A stretch of 64,000 nucleotides of DNA from Alicyclobacillus hesperidum (GTDB lineage: Bacteria > Bacillota > Bacilli > Alicyclobacillales > Alicyclobacillaceae): NCBI RefSeq assembly GCF_900107035.1, contig NZ_FNOJ01000007.1:1-64000 (forward strand). Reading direction: 5' to 3'. Positions within the stretch are counted from its first letter, which is position 1; every line of letters starts with the position of its first letter. Shown piece after piece: positions 34,351 to 42,962 of the stretch. The position numbers and the translations under genes are program-made. A model generated the notes under the pieces. The model ran no database searches and was not told the origin of the DNA. It was given only the letters and a program-made list of their open reading frames with translations.

Positions 34351-35556
34351 TCACAAGCGTTTAGTCATCAACCAAGTGTTGCTTTGCGGCCTTCCTACTT
34401 CCACGAATCCGAGTCGCTGATAAAAGCGCAACGCTCTTTCGTTGTTCGTTTGGACACACAGTTGCAAGGCGTTGCAGCCGAGCCGTCTCGCCTCCCCTTC
34501 CAGCCATGCCAGGATGGCTCGGCCTCGCTGTCTGCCCTGCTGCTCCCGCCGCAGGACGATTGTGTGCAGGTGCAAGTGCCTTCCCTGCCGCGCGTAGGAT
34601 ACAAAGCCCAAGAGGCGACCGTCTTCATCCTGTATCGCTAGCGCGATCGCTCCTCCAGCAAACAAATCGTGAGGCGTTACACGGCGTCCCCAAGCCTCGA
34701 GAAGGATGGGATCCATCTCCTTTGCGACCAATCGCACTAGCTCGGTCTGATCCACCTTTGCAGCCGGAATGAGGAGCATGTTCGCGACCCGAACCGCCTG
34801 TTGCTCCTCTGCGGATCGCGTGATCACTTCTGCCACGCCATCCCTTACGATCACGGTATCTTCGACGTGCACGCTCAAGTCGCCATGCATTGTGACATCT
34901 GCCCACCCGTTGTCGGCACGACGTGCGTAACGGCTGACCTGCGCAATCACCGGTTCAATGGCCAGGACCATCCCTTCACGCAATCGGGGTCCTAGACCAG
35001 GCGGCCCAAAGTTAGGAAGCCACGGATCCTCATGCAAACTCATCCCAGTACCGTGTCCGACTGCCTTGTGGATGATGCGCATGCCAGAGTGTTTGACCAT
35101 CTCGCCGATGGCATGCGAAATGTCCGAACACCTCCCCCCGGCCTTTGCATGCTGGATTCCCGCCGCTAAAGCTGCCTCCGCGACTTCCAGCATCCGATGC
35201 GCTTCGCGTGTGCCGTCCCCTACCACGTACGATCGCGCGGCGTCGGTGATCCAGCCGTCGACTGCGACGGCAATGTCGACTTTGACGAGATCCCCAGACT
35301 GTAATCTGTACGCGCCCGGCACGCTATGCCCTATCTCGCTGTTCACCGACACGCAAATTTCGCCCGGAAAGCCGTGCACACCCTTGATGGCCGACTTCGC
35401 CTCAGCAAGCCGCATCGCAGCGACGGCAACATCCTCTAAATCGCGCGTCGTGATCCCGGATTGTATGGCCTTGGCGACTGCGCGATGGACCTTTGCATTG
35501 GCCCGCCCGCAAGTGCGCAACGCATCCAGCTCACCACCAGTACGTACCTCAATCAT
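34351..35556 (-). CDS. Methionine aminopeptidase fused to a GNAT acetyltransferase
   Basis: A 401-aa two-domain protein. Residues 1 to about 250 are type I methionine aminopeptidase, the enzyme removing the initiator Met. Metal ligands are visible as VKVDIAVAVDGWITDAAR (two Asp), VGHGTGMSLHEDP (His) and LAIEPV and VEDTVIV (Glu). Residues about 255-401 form a GNAT N-acetyltransferase, with VLRREQQGRQRGRAIL as the acetyl-CoA pyrophosphate loop and NNERALRFYQRLGF as the closing motif. ATG at 35556 follows GAGAGGAG; a frame extending to 35919 runs back through the deformylase region and is rejected. The fusion could couple Met removal and N-terminal acetylation. It is divergent from the deformylase gene. 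Confidence 0.9.
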   Translation of the reverse strand: MIEVRTGGELDALRTCGRANAKVHRAVAKAIQSGITTRDLEDVAVAAMRLAEAKSAIKGVHGFPGEICVSVNSEIGHSVPGAYRLQSGDLVKVDIAVAVDGWITDAARSYVVGDGTREAHRMLEVAEAALAAGIQHAKAGGRCSDISHAIGEMVKHSGMRIIHKAVGHGTGMSLHEDPWLPNFGPPGLGPRLREGMVLAIEPVIAQVSRYARRADNGWADVTMHGDLSVHVEDTVIVRDGVAEVITRSAEEQQAVRVANMLLIPAAKVDQTELVRLVAKEMDPILLEAWGRRVTPHDLFAGGAIALAIQDEDGRLLGFVSYARQGRHLHLHTIVLRREQQGRQRGRAILAWLEGEARRLGCNALQLCVQTNNERALRFYQRLGFVEVGRPQSNTWLMTKRL

Positions 35557-35698
35557 CTTTGCACTCTCCTCTCCCAGCATCGATACGCATGCCCGCACAT
35601 GTGTGCAACAGCCGTTGGCATAGGTGGACGCTTGGTCAAATGTCATATTGGCTGCATTGTATAGAGATCGATAGAGATGACAGGATGGAGGAACCGAT

Positions 35699-36478
35699 GT
35701 GGCCATAAAATCGATTTTGCAAGGGGATATCCCTGAACTACGCCAGGTCTCGCAACCCGTCACGCAATTTGACGACCAACTTGCCGAGCTTGTCGGGGAT
35801 CTTATCGATACGCTCGAAGCGCACCGCGGGCTTGGGTTGTCCGCACCGCAAATCGGTTGTTTACAAAACGTCTTCGTGACAGACGCCGACGATGGCGTGA
35901 AAGTGTTCGTCAACCCCACGCTGCACGAACAGAGCGCCTACGCAAAAGCATATGAATCTTGCCTTAGTTTTCCCGATCACGCCTTGTGCATCGAACGCCC
36001 CACACGGGTGATCGTTCGTGCAGAGGACATCCATGGCGCGCCCTTCGAACTGGAAGCTACCGGTCTTTTGGCGCGCATCGTCTGCCACGAGTACGACCAT
36101 CTGCAAGGTGTGTTGTTCATCGATTATTTAAGCGAGGAAGAGTTGTTCGAACAACTCCTGGCAAACGCGTACGTCGTCGACGATGAAGAAGATGAAGAGA
36201 TAGCGATGTCCACCGCGGCGCAGGCAGCAGCGGGTACAAGCGACGCAATCAGTCCGAGCGCCGAAGAAGAACTGCGTCAAGAGCGGCAAATGATTGTCGA
36301 CATGCTCGCGGAAGTGTCTTGGAAATTGGCGATTGCCATCGATATGCTGCGAGAGGACGCGAGTGGTTGGACGGACGGCGTCAACTGGCACGGGTTACAG
36401 AAGGCAAGTGAAACGCTGGAAGAGACATTCGCCGGCTTATCGGAACGCTTGGCCACGGACACAACGCTGCACGGATAG
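35699..36478 (+). CDS. def: Peptide deformylase with C-terminal extension
   Basis: A 259-aa protein whose first 155 residues are peptide deformylase, which removes the formyl group from nascent chains. The three motifs are GLGLSAPQ (usual GxGLAAxQ), ESCLS (usual EGCLS, metal Cys) and HEYDH (metal His pair and catalytic Glu). A C-terminal extension of about 100 residues, unlike the usual short tail, opens with an acidic run (DDEEDEE) and continues as a helical segment. GTG start, 7 bases after GGAGG. The MetAP-GNAT gene is divergent, so the locus groups successive N-terminal processing steps. The extension's role is unknown. Confidence 0.9.
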   Translation: MAIKSILQGDIPELRQVSQPVTQFDDQLAELVGDLIDTLEAHRGLGLSAPQIGCLQNVFVTDADDGVKVFVNPTLHEQSAYAKAYESCLSFPDHALCIERPTRVIVRAEDIHGAPFELEATGLLARIVCHEYDHLQGVLFIDYLSEEELFEQLLANAYVVDDEEDEEIAMSTAAQAAAGTSDAISPSAEEELRQERQMIVDMLAEVSWKLAIAIDMLREDASGWTDGVNWHGLQKASETLEETFAGLSERLATDTTLHG

Positions 36479-36542
36479 GCCTCCCGATGTGCGGGACACG
36501 CGCGTCTTGTTATGCTATCATTACAGTCGATCACACATGGAT

Positions 36543-36627
36543 GCCACTAGGGGAGCGCTTGCTGAGACGGAGTGCGGCTCCGGACCCTTAGCACCTGATC
36601 TGGGTAATACCAGCGTAGGAAAGTGGC
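36543..36627 (+). promoter_or_regulatory. TPP riboswitch (THI element)
   Basis: Contains the conserved aptamer core GCTGAGACGGAG and CACCTGATCTGGGTAATACC with GCGTAGGAAAG. P1 is formed by GCCACT (36543-36548) and AGTGGC (36622-36627). It stands before tenA-thiD-thiM-thiE, which it should switch off when thiamin pyrophosphate is plentiful. The downstream platform holds a GC-rich palindrome followed by GTTTTTCC (to about 36668) and an SD-sequestering hairpin (36675-36694). Confidence 0.95.
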
Positions 36628-36674
36628 TCGCTGCGCGGATCGATCCGCCGACTGCGCCGTTTTTCCCCTTGTTG

Positions 36675-36694
36675 GCCTCCACCCTGAAGGAGGC
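36675..36694 (+). promoter_or_regulatory. SD-sequestering hairpin before tenA
   Basis: GCCTCC (36675-36680) pairs perfectly with GGAGGC (36689-36694), hiding the AAGGAGG that serves tenA. Located just after the TPP aptamer, it looks like a translational off-state for the riboswitch. Confidence 0.55.
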
Positions 36695-36700
36695 TGGATG

Positions 36701-37414
36701 ATGCGTTTTTCCGCAGAACTCTACGAGGCATCACGGCCGATTTTTGCGGCCACGCTCGCACACCCTTTCTTGCAAGGCATCGCGCAAGGCGAACTGCCGC
36801 GCGACGCCATTGTGCGCTACGTACAACAGGATGAACTTTACTTAAACACATACTGCCGCGTCTACGCCAAAGCGCTTGCCTGCGCAGACACAGACGAACA
36901 TATGCGCGATTTTTACGATCGCGTTGGACTACTGCTGGAAGGTGAACACGAGGCGCATGACAATCTCCTACAAGTTGCGGCGGTACGGCCGGATGAACGC
37001 GGCACAAGTGCCGAAAAACTCCCCACCCTGCACCACTACGAAAGCCACTTGCTCGCCGTCGCGGCGACGTCCGATTTCGGTGCGATCATCGCCGCCATCC
37101 TGCCGTGCCACTGGCTGTATGTCGATCTCGCGCGCAGCATCGTAAACAAAGTGCAACCCGGCCCCGACCATCCGTTTTCGACGTGGCTTTCCTTTTACGC
37201 AAGCGACGAGATGAAAGCCAGTCTAGACCGCTTGCTGCACATGCTGGATCGGCGGGCCGCCATCGCCAATGAAGAAGCCAAGGCGTTCATGCGCGCGGCT
37301 TACATGACAAGCTGTTATTTGGAATACCGCTTCTTCGATATGGCTTACCGCGGCGAGTCATGGTTGCCCGCCAATAGCGCACCGGTCAGTGGCGGACGTG
37401 ATAGCGATGTTTAA
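36701..37414 (+). CDS. tenA: Thiaminase II / aminopyrimidine aminohydrolase TenA
   Basis: A 237-aa helical-bundle enzyme that hydrolyses aminopyrimidines such as base-degraded thiamin to HMP for salvage. YVQQDELYLNTYCRVYAKAL holds the active-site Asp and Tyr, AAILPCHWLYVDLA the nucleophilic Cys, and SCYLEYRFFDMAY the catalytic Glu. ATG at 36701 has AAGGAGG 7 bases upstream. It is first in the thiamin salvage operon under the TPP riboswitch and overlaps thiD slightly. Confidence 0.94.
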   Translation: MRFSAELYEASRPIFAATLAHPFLQGIAQGELPRDAIVRYVQQDELYLNTYCRVYAKALACADTDEHMRDFYDRVGLLLEGEHEAHDNLLQVAAVRPDERGTSAEKLPTLHHYESHLLAVAATSDFGAIIAAILPCHWLYVDLARSIVNKVQPGPDHPFSTWLSFYASDEMKASLDRLLHMLDRRAAIANEEAKAFMRAAYMTSCYLEYRFFDMAYRGESWLPANSAPVSGGRDSDV

Positions 37415-38312
37415 AACGACTGCTGGGCACATTGCGCGCATGCTGACCATCGCTGGTTCGGATTCCGGCGGTGGCGCAGGCATTCAGGCTGACTTGAAGA
37501 CGGCCCATCAGTTTGCCGTGTATGGGATGTCCGCCATCACGGCCATCACGGCTCAAAACACGCTCGGCGTACAAGGCGTCTTCCCGCTTTCTCCAGATGC
37601 CATCTTGCAACAGCTGAGGTCCATCGCCGACGATCTTGGATTCGACGCTGTAAAGACCGGCATGTTGGGCGACGCCGCTGCGATTTACACCATCGCATCG
37701 TTCCTGACAGAGCGGGCGACTTGTCCAATTGTCGTCGATCCGGTGATGGTGGCGAAAGGTGGCACTCCATTGCTCGATCCGGCCGATGTCCAGGCCGTGA
37801 TCGAGCACTTGTTGCCTGTGGCAACCATCATCACGCCCAACGCCCCAGAAGCGTCGGCCTTGACTGGCATTGACGTGCAATCGCTCGCGGAATGCAAGGC
37901 TGCAGCCGTGCGCATTGCCGAGCACGGGCCGCAGATGGTCGTGGTCAAGGGCGGACACATCGCGACAGACATCGCTGAACGCGAACTGTCCGTCGACGTG
38001 GTGTATGCAAACGGTAGGTTTACGTATTTTGCCGCGCCGCGCTTGCAAACCGCGAAGACACACGGCACAGGATGTACGTTTTCATCCGCGATCGCGTCCT
38101 GTTTAGCGCGAGGCATGGAACCTTTGGCGGCCATCGCCTCGGCCAAGGCGTTTATTCACCGGGCCATCCTAGGAGCCCGCAATTGGGATGTAGGCCACGG
38201 ACACGGGCCAACGGATCATTCCGTACAACCGGTTTTCACAGCCAATATCGCGCCGGGCATGTTTTATCTGTTCGACGGCGAGCAGTGGCTGGAACGTAAC
38301 GATATTGCGTGA
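37407..38312 (+). CDS. thiD: Hydroxymethylpyrimidine/phosphomethylpyrimidine kinase
   Basis: A 301-aa ribokinase-fold kinase phosphorylating HMP and HMP-P for thiamin synthesis. N-terminal TIAGSDSGGGAGIQADLKT and ITAQNTLGVQGV bind substrate. VVDPVMVAKGG, ITPNAPEASALTG and KTHGTGCTFSSAIAS (anion hole and catalytic Asp region) complete the set. ATG at 37407 overlaps the tenA stop by 8 bases; a GTG at 37389 is an alternative. It is joined to tenA and followed by thiM. Confidence 0.95.
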   Translation: MFKTTAGHIARMLTIAGSDSGGGAGIQADLKTAHQFAVYGMSAITAITAQNTLGVQGVFPLSPDAILQQLRSIADDLGFDAVKTGMLGDAAAIYTIASFLTERATCPIVVDPVMVAKGGTPLLDPADVQAVIEHLLPVATIITPNAPEASALTGIDVQSLAECKAAAVRIAEHGPQMVVVKGGHIATDIAERELSVDVVYANGRFTYFAAPRLQTAKTHGTGCTFSSAIASCLARGMEPLAAIASAKAFIHRAILGARNWDVGHGHGPTDHSVQPVFTANIAPGMFYLFDGEQWLERNDIA

Positions 38313-38347
38313 CCGAGGGTGGTCCGCTAGAGAGGATGGTATATAGC

Positions 38348-39169
38348 ATGAGTATCGGATCGTGGTTGACACGCGTGCGCGATCAGCGCCCGCTGGTTCA
38401 CAACATCACCAACTTGGTCGTCACCAACGTGGCGGCCAACACATTGCTGGCCCTCGGTGCGTCGCCCGTCATGGCGTATGCACATGAAGAGGTCGCCGAT
38501 ATGGCTAGCATCGCCAAGTCGCTCGCGCTCAACCTTGGCACGCTCGATCCCGAGATTGTCGTCGCCATGCGATTAGCCAGCACGGCCGCCAATCGCACCG
38601 GCGTCCCCATTGTGCTCGATCCGGTGGGTGCCGGGGCGACTCCCTACCGTACACGAGCAGCCAAGGAGATCATCGATGGCCATCAACTTGCCATCCTGCG
38701 CGGCAACGCATCAGAAATCGGTATTTTAACAGGTGCAGGCGGCTCGGTCGTCGGTGTCGACGCGGGTGAGGCGAGCGAGCATCTGATCGATGCAATGCGC
38801 GCGTTTGCCTCTGCGCACCGAACTGTCGTCGTCGCCACCGGCCCGCGCGATCTTGTCACAGACGGACAAACGGTTTGGGAATTGGCCAACGGGCACCCGC
38901 TGCTCGCCGCCATTACCGGCTCTGGCTGTTCTTTGACCGCAGTCATCGGCGCATTCGTCGGCACTGTTGACACGTGTGACCTGCACCTGTACGCCGAAGC
39001 CGCAATCGCCGCCGTGACATGCTTCAACGTCGCTGCCGAACGCGCGGCCACTCACGCAGACGGGCCAGGCAGCTTTCAAGTTGCACTACTCGACGCCCTA
39101 TACCACATCACGCCCGATGAGATCGACAAAGCTGCGCAGGTGCAAACCTTATCAGGAGGACCTCGATGA
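38348..39169 (+). CDS. thiM: Hydroxyethylthiazole kinase ThiM
   Basis: A 273-aa kinase phosphorylating thiazole alcohol for salvage into thiamin. It has the signatures PLVHNITNLVVTNVAANTLLALGASPVM near the N terminus, VLDPVGAGATPYRT, ILRGNASEIGIL and the Gly-rich anion loop ITGSGCSLTAVIGAF. ATG at 38348 follows GAGAGGATGG by 8 bases. ATGA overlap with thiE. Together with ThiD and ThiE it forms the salvage branch; thiC and thiG are absent here. Confidence 0.95.
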   Translation: MSIGSWLTRVRDQRPLVHNITNLVVTNVAANTLLALGASPVMAYAHEEVADMASIAKSLALNLGTLDPEIVVAMRLASTAANRTGVPIVLDPVGAGATPYRTRAAKEIIDGHQLAILRGNASEIGILTGAGGSVVGVDAGEASEHLIDAMRAFASAHRTVVVATGPRDLVTDGQTVWELANGHPLLAAITGSGCSLTAVIGAFVGTVDTCDLHLYAEAAIAAVTCFNVAAERAATHADGPGSFQVALLDALYHITPDEIDKAAQVQTLSGGPR

Positions 39170-39816
39170 TAGACATACGGGATGACTGGAAGAGCAAGCT
39201 GGTCGTTTACGCGATCACGGACGATCGCGAAGATACAAAGAGCCTTCTTGCCGCCGTCGAGGCTGCGCTGGCGGGCGGTGCAACCGCGATTCAACTGCGC
39301 CGTAAACGCGACGATGGCGGTCCGATGTTGCGACTCGGCCTCGAAATTCGGCGTCTGACGCGAGAAGCAAGAGCGCTCTATATCGTGAACGATCGCGTGG
39401 ACATTGCGTTACTCACGGAAGCAGACGGCATTCATGTCGGGCAGACCGATATTCCCTGCAAGCGGGTGCGCGAACTTGCGCCGGACAAGCTCATTGGCGT
39501 ATCGGCGCGCACGACCGCCGAGGCTTTCGAGGCGGAACGAGACGGCGCAGATTATGTCGGGGTCGGCGCCGTCTTTCCGACGACGACCAAGGCGGACGCA
39601 ATCCACAGCGGGATCGACACACTGCGCGCGATTGCGGGCACAAGTTCCATCCCCGTCGTCGCCATCGGCGGCATCGACATCGCACGGGCTCCGCAAGTCT
39701 TGGCGGCTGGAGCAGACGGACTCGCCGTCGTTTCGGCAATCATGTCGGCTCCGTCGCCACGCGATGCCGCTCGGGCATTTGCCTCTCTCTACCGAGAATC
39801 GGATCGATCGCGATGA
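39166..39816 (+). CDS. thiE: Thiamin-phosphate synthase ThiE
   Basis: A 216-aa TIM-barrel enzyme coupling HMP-PP and thiazole phosphate into thiamin monophosphate. Landmarks: GGATAIQLRRKRDDG, ALYIVNDRVDIALLTEADGIHVGQTD, GVSARTTAEAFEAERDGADYVGVGAVFPT and PVVAIGGIDIARAPQVLAAGADGLAVVSAIM. It is the last gene of the operon and followed by the hairpin at 39868-39919. Confidence 0.96.
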   Translation: MIDIRDDWKSKLVVYAITDDREDTKSLLAAVEAALAGGATAIQLRRKRDDGGPMLRLGLEIRRLTREARALYIVNDRVDIALLTEADGIHVGQTDIPCKRVRELAPDKLIGVSARTTAEAFEAERDGADYVGVGAVFPTTTKADAIHSGIDTLRAIAGTSSIPVVAIGGIDIARAPQVLAAGADGLAVVSAIMSAPSPRDAARAFASLYRESDRSR

Positions 39817-39867
39817 CCATGCCAAATATGTGAGCACCGTTTGCCTAAGAAGCGAACCAAACGTAAA

Positions 39868-39919
39868 AGGCGGCTGTTCTAGATGATGATCCGGGTGCCC
39901 ATCATCTGAACAGCCGCCT
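39868..39919. terminator. Terminator between thiE and the MFS gene
   Basis: AGGCGGCTGTTC (39868-39879) pairs with GAACAGCCGCCT (39908-39919), extended inward by AGATGATG/CATCATCT. The minus strand is followed by TTTTACG, so it best serves the MFS gene. On the plus strand only a weak GTTCG follows. Confidence 0.8.
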
Positions 39920-39969
39920 GTTCGTTCACGTTGTGGACATGCTTCATTCACGCGTGCGTACGCGATGCC

Positions 39970-41592
39970 TCAAGAAGCACTTTCCTCATTTTGAGCCGAG
40001 TGAGATTCGAAATATTCTTTGCCCTTTAACTTCACTTCTGGCAGGAAGAACGTACCGATGAAGCTTAGAATGGCAAACAACAACCCCACCTCAAATAGGT
40101 GCTGAATGCCAAAAGTCAACGACGTCTTGATAGCATCCATCAACTGCAGATACATATGGTGCCCTGCCGCACCGAATTTGTTAAATTCCCGCGCAATGGA
40201 CAATTGTGCTTGCGACGTGAGCAGGGACTGCGGATTAAGGCCAGCAAGTTTACTTTTGAACGCCGTCAGCGAAGCCGGCAACGATTCGCTCAGTTTGTGA
40301 CTGAACGCCTTATTGAGGATCGAGCCAAAGATGGGCGATGCGATTACGCCCGCGAGCGAACTGACAAACTGTTGCGTCGAGTTGACCGTGCCCATCATCT
40401 TATAGGGGAAAGCGTTTTGTACGGCCATGTTCATTAACGGCATCAACGATCCAATACCGAGACCAATCACAACCATGTTGACCATGACCGTGCCCCACGT
40501 CGTGTGCAGATTCATTTGATTTAGCAGAATAGAGCCAACGACAATGACCGCCCCACTCAACCAGGCGAGATAGCGGTAGCGCCCGGTCTTCGACATCACC
40601 TGACCAGACACCATGCTTCCCACAATAAAGCCACCCATCATCGGCGTCATGACCCAACCGCTGTTCTGCGCGTTTAAACCGATGACTCCTTGAACATAAA
40701 TCGGCAGGAACATCAAGCTGCCAAACATCGTCATGCCGACAAACATGCCTAGAATCAGAGACGTGCTAAAAATCCTGTTTTTAAAGAGAGACGGTGCAAG
40801 CAGCGGATCGGCGGCTTTGCGTTCCCACAACACAAACAACACGAGCACCGCCGCACCACCAAGTAGAAGAGCCAAGGTCGGCGCCGACCCCCACGCGTAC
40901 TTTGTACCTGCCCAGGTGAAGCCAAGCAGCATGGGAATCAACCCAATGGTGAGTACCATCGCCCCCAGCCAATCGACCTGCACGCGCGCTTCGGAACGGA
41001 CCCTTGGCAGCGCGGCGATCACGCCGACGATGGCAAGTACAGCAAACGGCAAGTTAATATAAAACACCCAGCGCCACGACAAGCTGTCGGTGATCCAGCC
41101 ACCGAGCGCGGGACCCACGATGCTCGAAATACCAAACACCGCCATCATTACGCCCATCCATTTCGCGCGCTCTTGCGGCGAGAAGATGTCGCCAACGGTG
41201 GCCCGCGGCATGCTCATCATCGCGCCTGCGCCGATGCCTTGAAATGCACGAGCAAAAACCAGTTCCGTCATCGTGTGCGCCATGCCCGAAACCGCGGAAC
41301 CAACGCCAAACATGATGAGACCAAACAGGTAGAACGGCTTGCGCCCAAACACGTCAGACAACTTTCCGTAAATCGGAACCGTGATTGAAGACGTGATCAT
41401 ATACGCGGTGAACACCCATGAGTAAAGGCTAAAACCCTTTAAGTCGCCGATAATGGTCGGCATGGCAGTCGAAACGACGGTCTGATCCATAGATGAAAAA
41501 AACATCGTCAACAAAACTGTGGCAAACGCCCACCATTTTCGTTGACCCGTAATTTGATTCGTCGTTTGCACAGCAGCGGCTGTCTGCGACAT
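39970..41592 (-). CDS. MFS multidrug exporter, DHA2 (EmrB/QacA) type
   Basis: A 540-aa proton-driven exporter with about 14 hydrophobic helices. TM1 region LLTMFFSSMDQTVVSTAMPTI (motif D1 type), KLSDVFGRKPFYLFGL (motif A) and FGISSIVGPALGGWITDSL (motif C of antiporters) are clear, followed by LSWRWVFYINLP. The large loop near residues 435-480 precedes the last helix. It lies 3 bases downstream of a MarR regulator and is presumably repressed by it. Substrates are unknown. Confidence 0.93.
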   Translation of the reverse strand: MSQTAAAVQTTNQITGQRKWWAFATVLLTMFFSSMDQTVVSTAMPTIIGDLKGFSLYSWVFTAYMITSSITVPIYGKLSDVFGRKPFYLFGLIMFGVGSAVSGMAHTMTELVFARAFQGIGAGAMMSMPRATVGDIFSPQERAKWMGVMMAVFGISSIVGPALGGWITDSLSWRWVFYINLPFAVLAIVGVIAALPRVRSEARVQVDWLGAMVLTIGLIPMLLGFTWAGTKYAWGSAPTLALLLGGAAVLVLFVLWERKAADPLLAPSLFKNRIFSTSLILGMFVGMTMFGSLMFLPIYVQGVIGLNAQNSGWVMTPMMGGFIVGSMVSGQVMSKTGRYRYLAWLSGAVIVVGSILLNQMNLHTTWGTVMVNMVVIGLGIGSLMPLMNMAVQNAFPYKMMGTVNSTQQFVSSLAGVIASPIFGSILNKAFSHKLSESLPASLTAFKSKLAGLNPQSLLTSQAQLSIAREFNKFGAAGHHMYLQLMDAIKTSLTFGIQHLFEVGLLFAILSFIGTFFLPEVKLKGKEYFESHSAQNEESAS

Positions 41593-41595
41593 CCA

Positions 41596-42072
41596 TTAGG
41601 CCCCCTCTGCCGATTCTTGAATGATGCGGTCTACATCGACCTTCGCCGCAATTTGCGCGAGCGATTCCAACGTGCCAATACATGCGGACAACTCGCCCGC
41701 ATCCAATTGACCCAAACAGTGGCGAAACAAGTTCCGCCATACGCGCTCAACCTGCTTTAATTTCGCCTCGCCCGCCGCCGTCAGTTCGATCACGACGACG
41801 CGCCGATCTTCTTGATCGCGCAGGCGAGTCACAAGTCCATGGCTCTCCAAACGGTCCAGCATGACGGTGATGGCACTTGGTGTGACCTCCATCTTCTCGG
41901 CCAACTGTGAAACCTTGCAACGGCCTTCCTCCTGGATGACGTGCAACGTGAAAAATTGGCCGGCAGTCAATCCGACATGCATGCGGTTGACCAGATGCGG
42001 CCCGAAATGGTGTGCCAAGACCGATAATGACCGGTCAAATCGCTCCGTCAATGTGTCAATATCCTCTGCCAT
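41596..42072 (-). CDS. MarR-family transcriptional regulator
   Basis: A 158-aa winged-helix repressor. The HTH and recognition helix fall in CKVSQLAEKMEVTPSAITVMLDRLE, and the wing is in GLVTRLRDQEDRRVVVIELT, with the family's DxRxxxxxLT pattern. ATG at 42072 has GGAGG 9 bases upstream, replacing an upstream start at 42090. First gene of the MarR-exporter operon; the AT-rich upstream palindrome (42120-42141) is a likely autoregulatory operator. Confidence 0.92.
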   Translation of the reverse strand: MAEDIDTLTERFDRSLSVLAHHFGPHLVNRMHVGLTAGQFFTLHVIQEEGRCKVSQLAEKMEVTPSAITVMLDRLESHGLVTRLRDQEDRRVVVIELTAAGEAKLKQVERVWRNLFRHCLGQLDAGELSACIGTLESLAQIAAKVDVDRIIQESAEGA

Positions 42073-42119
42073 CGATGAAGTCCTCCACATCCTTTACGAG
42101 ATACATGTTCAACCCTTAA

Positions 42120-42141
42120 AATGTTTATATCAATTAACATT
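42120..42141. promoter_or_regulatory. Candidate MarR operator
   Basis: AATGTT (42120-42125) and AACATT (42136-42141) form an inverted repeat with a 10-base spacer, inside a wider palindromic AT-rich stretch (GTTTATAT 42123-42130 and ATATAAAC 42148-42155). A related ATTAAACATT occurs at 42191-42200. It lies 48 bases upstream of the MarR start. Confidence 0.5.
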
Positions 42142-42281
42142 TATACTATATAAACAGGTGCTACGCGCGTCAAGCCGGAATATTAAATTCATTAAACATT
42201 CACGATGAAAATTGACGTTCAGACACCTTTAGACCATGGTAAGATACGGATACCGAAGGCGAATAGGGTGGAGGCGAAGGC

Positions 42282-42962
42282 ATGGAGTATCACATTCATG
42301 GCACGACAATGCAAACACTCGAAGTTCACTTGCGGCCAGGAGAATCGGTGTTCTCTGAGGCTGGCTGTCTACTGAGCATGAGCCCAAACACGCGCATGGA
42401 AACAAAATCGTCCGGCGGTCTCGGTGGCATGTTTCGGCGAGCATTTAGTGGCAACAGCTTGTTTCTCAACTATTTCCGGGCGACGCGTGAGGACTCTATC
42501 GTCCAGTTTACAACTCGTATGCCAGGACATATCCTGCCGCTTCACCTGCGCAATTACGGCCGCGTGATCGCACAGCGCCATGCGTTTTTATGTGCGGAAG
42601 AGCACATCGACTTTGGCATCGAAGCGACCCTGAACATCGGGCGTCTGCTCGGCGGCAACGGACTCGTGTTCACGTATCTCGATGGCGATGGCACCGGCTT
42701 TTTATCCATCGATGGCGAAGTCATTGAGCGCGATCTCGCCCGCGGCGAAAGCCTGCTCGTCCACCCGGGTCACATCGCCGCGTTCACGTCGTCCATCGAC
42801 TACCGCGTGCAGGTGATGCAGGGCGTCAGCAACATGTTGTTCGGTGGCGACGGAGTCTTTCTGGTGCAATTGACCGGGCCCGGGCGCGTCTGGATGCACT
42901 CGCTCACGGTCCACAATCTCGTGCATATCATTCAAGAATATTGGGATTCAGGACAAAATTGA
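42282..42962 (+). CDS. AIM24 family protein
   Basis: A 226-aa protein of the AIM24/TIGR00266 family, beta-rich (double-psi-like trimer in solved relatives) and of unknown biochemical role. The pattern EVHLRPGESVFSEAGCLLSM near the N terminus, GGLGGMFRRAFSGNSLFLNYF and the C-terminal GLVFTYLDGDGTGFLSIDGE are typical. ATG follows GGAGG. Its TGA stop shares its A with the ATG of the downstream phosphatase, so the two are coupled. Confidence 0.88.
   Translation: MEYHIHGTTMQTLEVHLRPGESVFSEAGCLLSMSPNTRMETKSSGGLGGMFRRAFSGNSLFLNYFRATREDSIVQFTTRMPGHILPLHLRNYGRVIAQRHAFLCAEEHIDFGIEATLNIGRLLGGNGLVFTYLDGDGTGFLSIDGEVIERDLARGESLLVHPGHIAAFTSSIDYRVQVMQGVSNMLFGGDGVFLVQLTGPGRVWMHSLTVHNLVHIIQEYWDSGQN

Noticed and set aside
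35557-35919. 121-residue N-terminal extension of the MetAP-GNAT protein
   Set aside because: It is antisense to the divergent deformylase gene and of non-protein-like composition; a good SD precedes ATG 35556.
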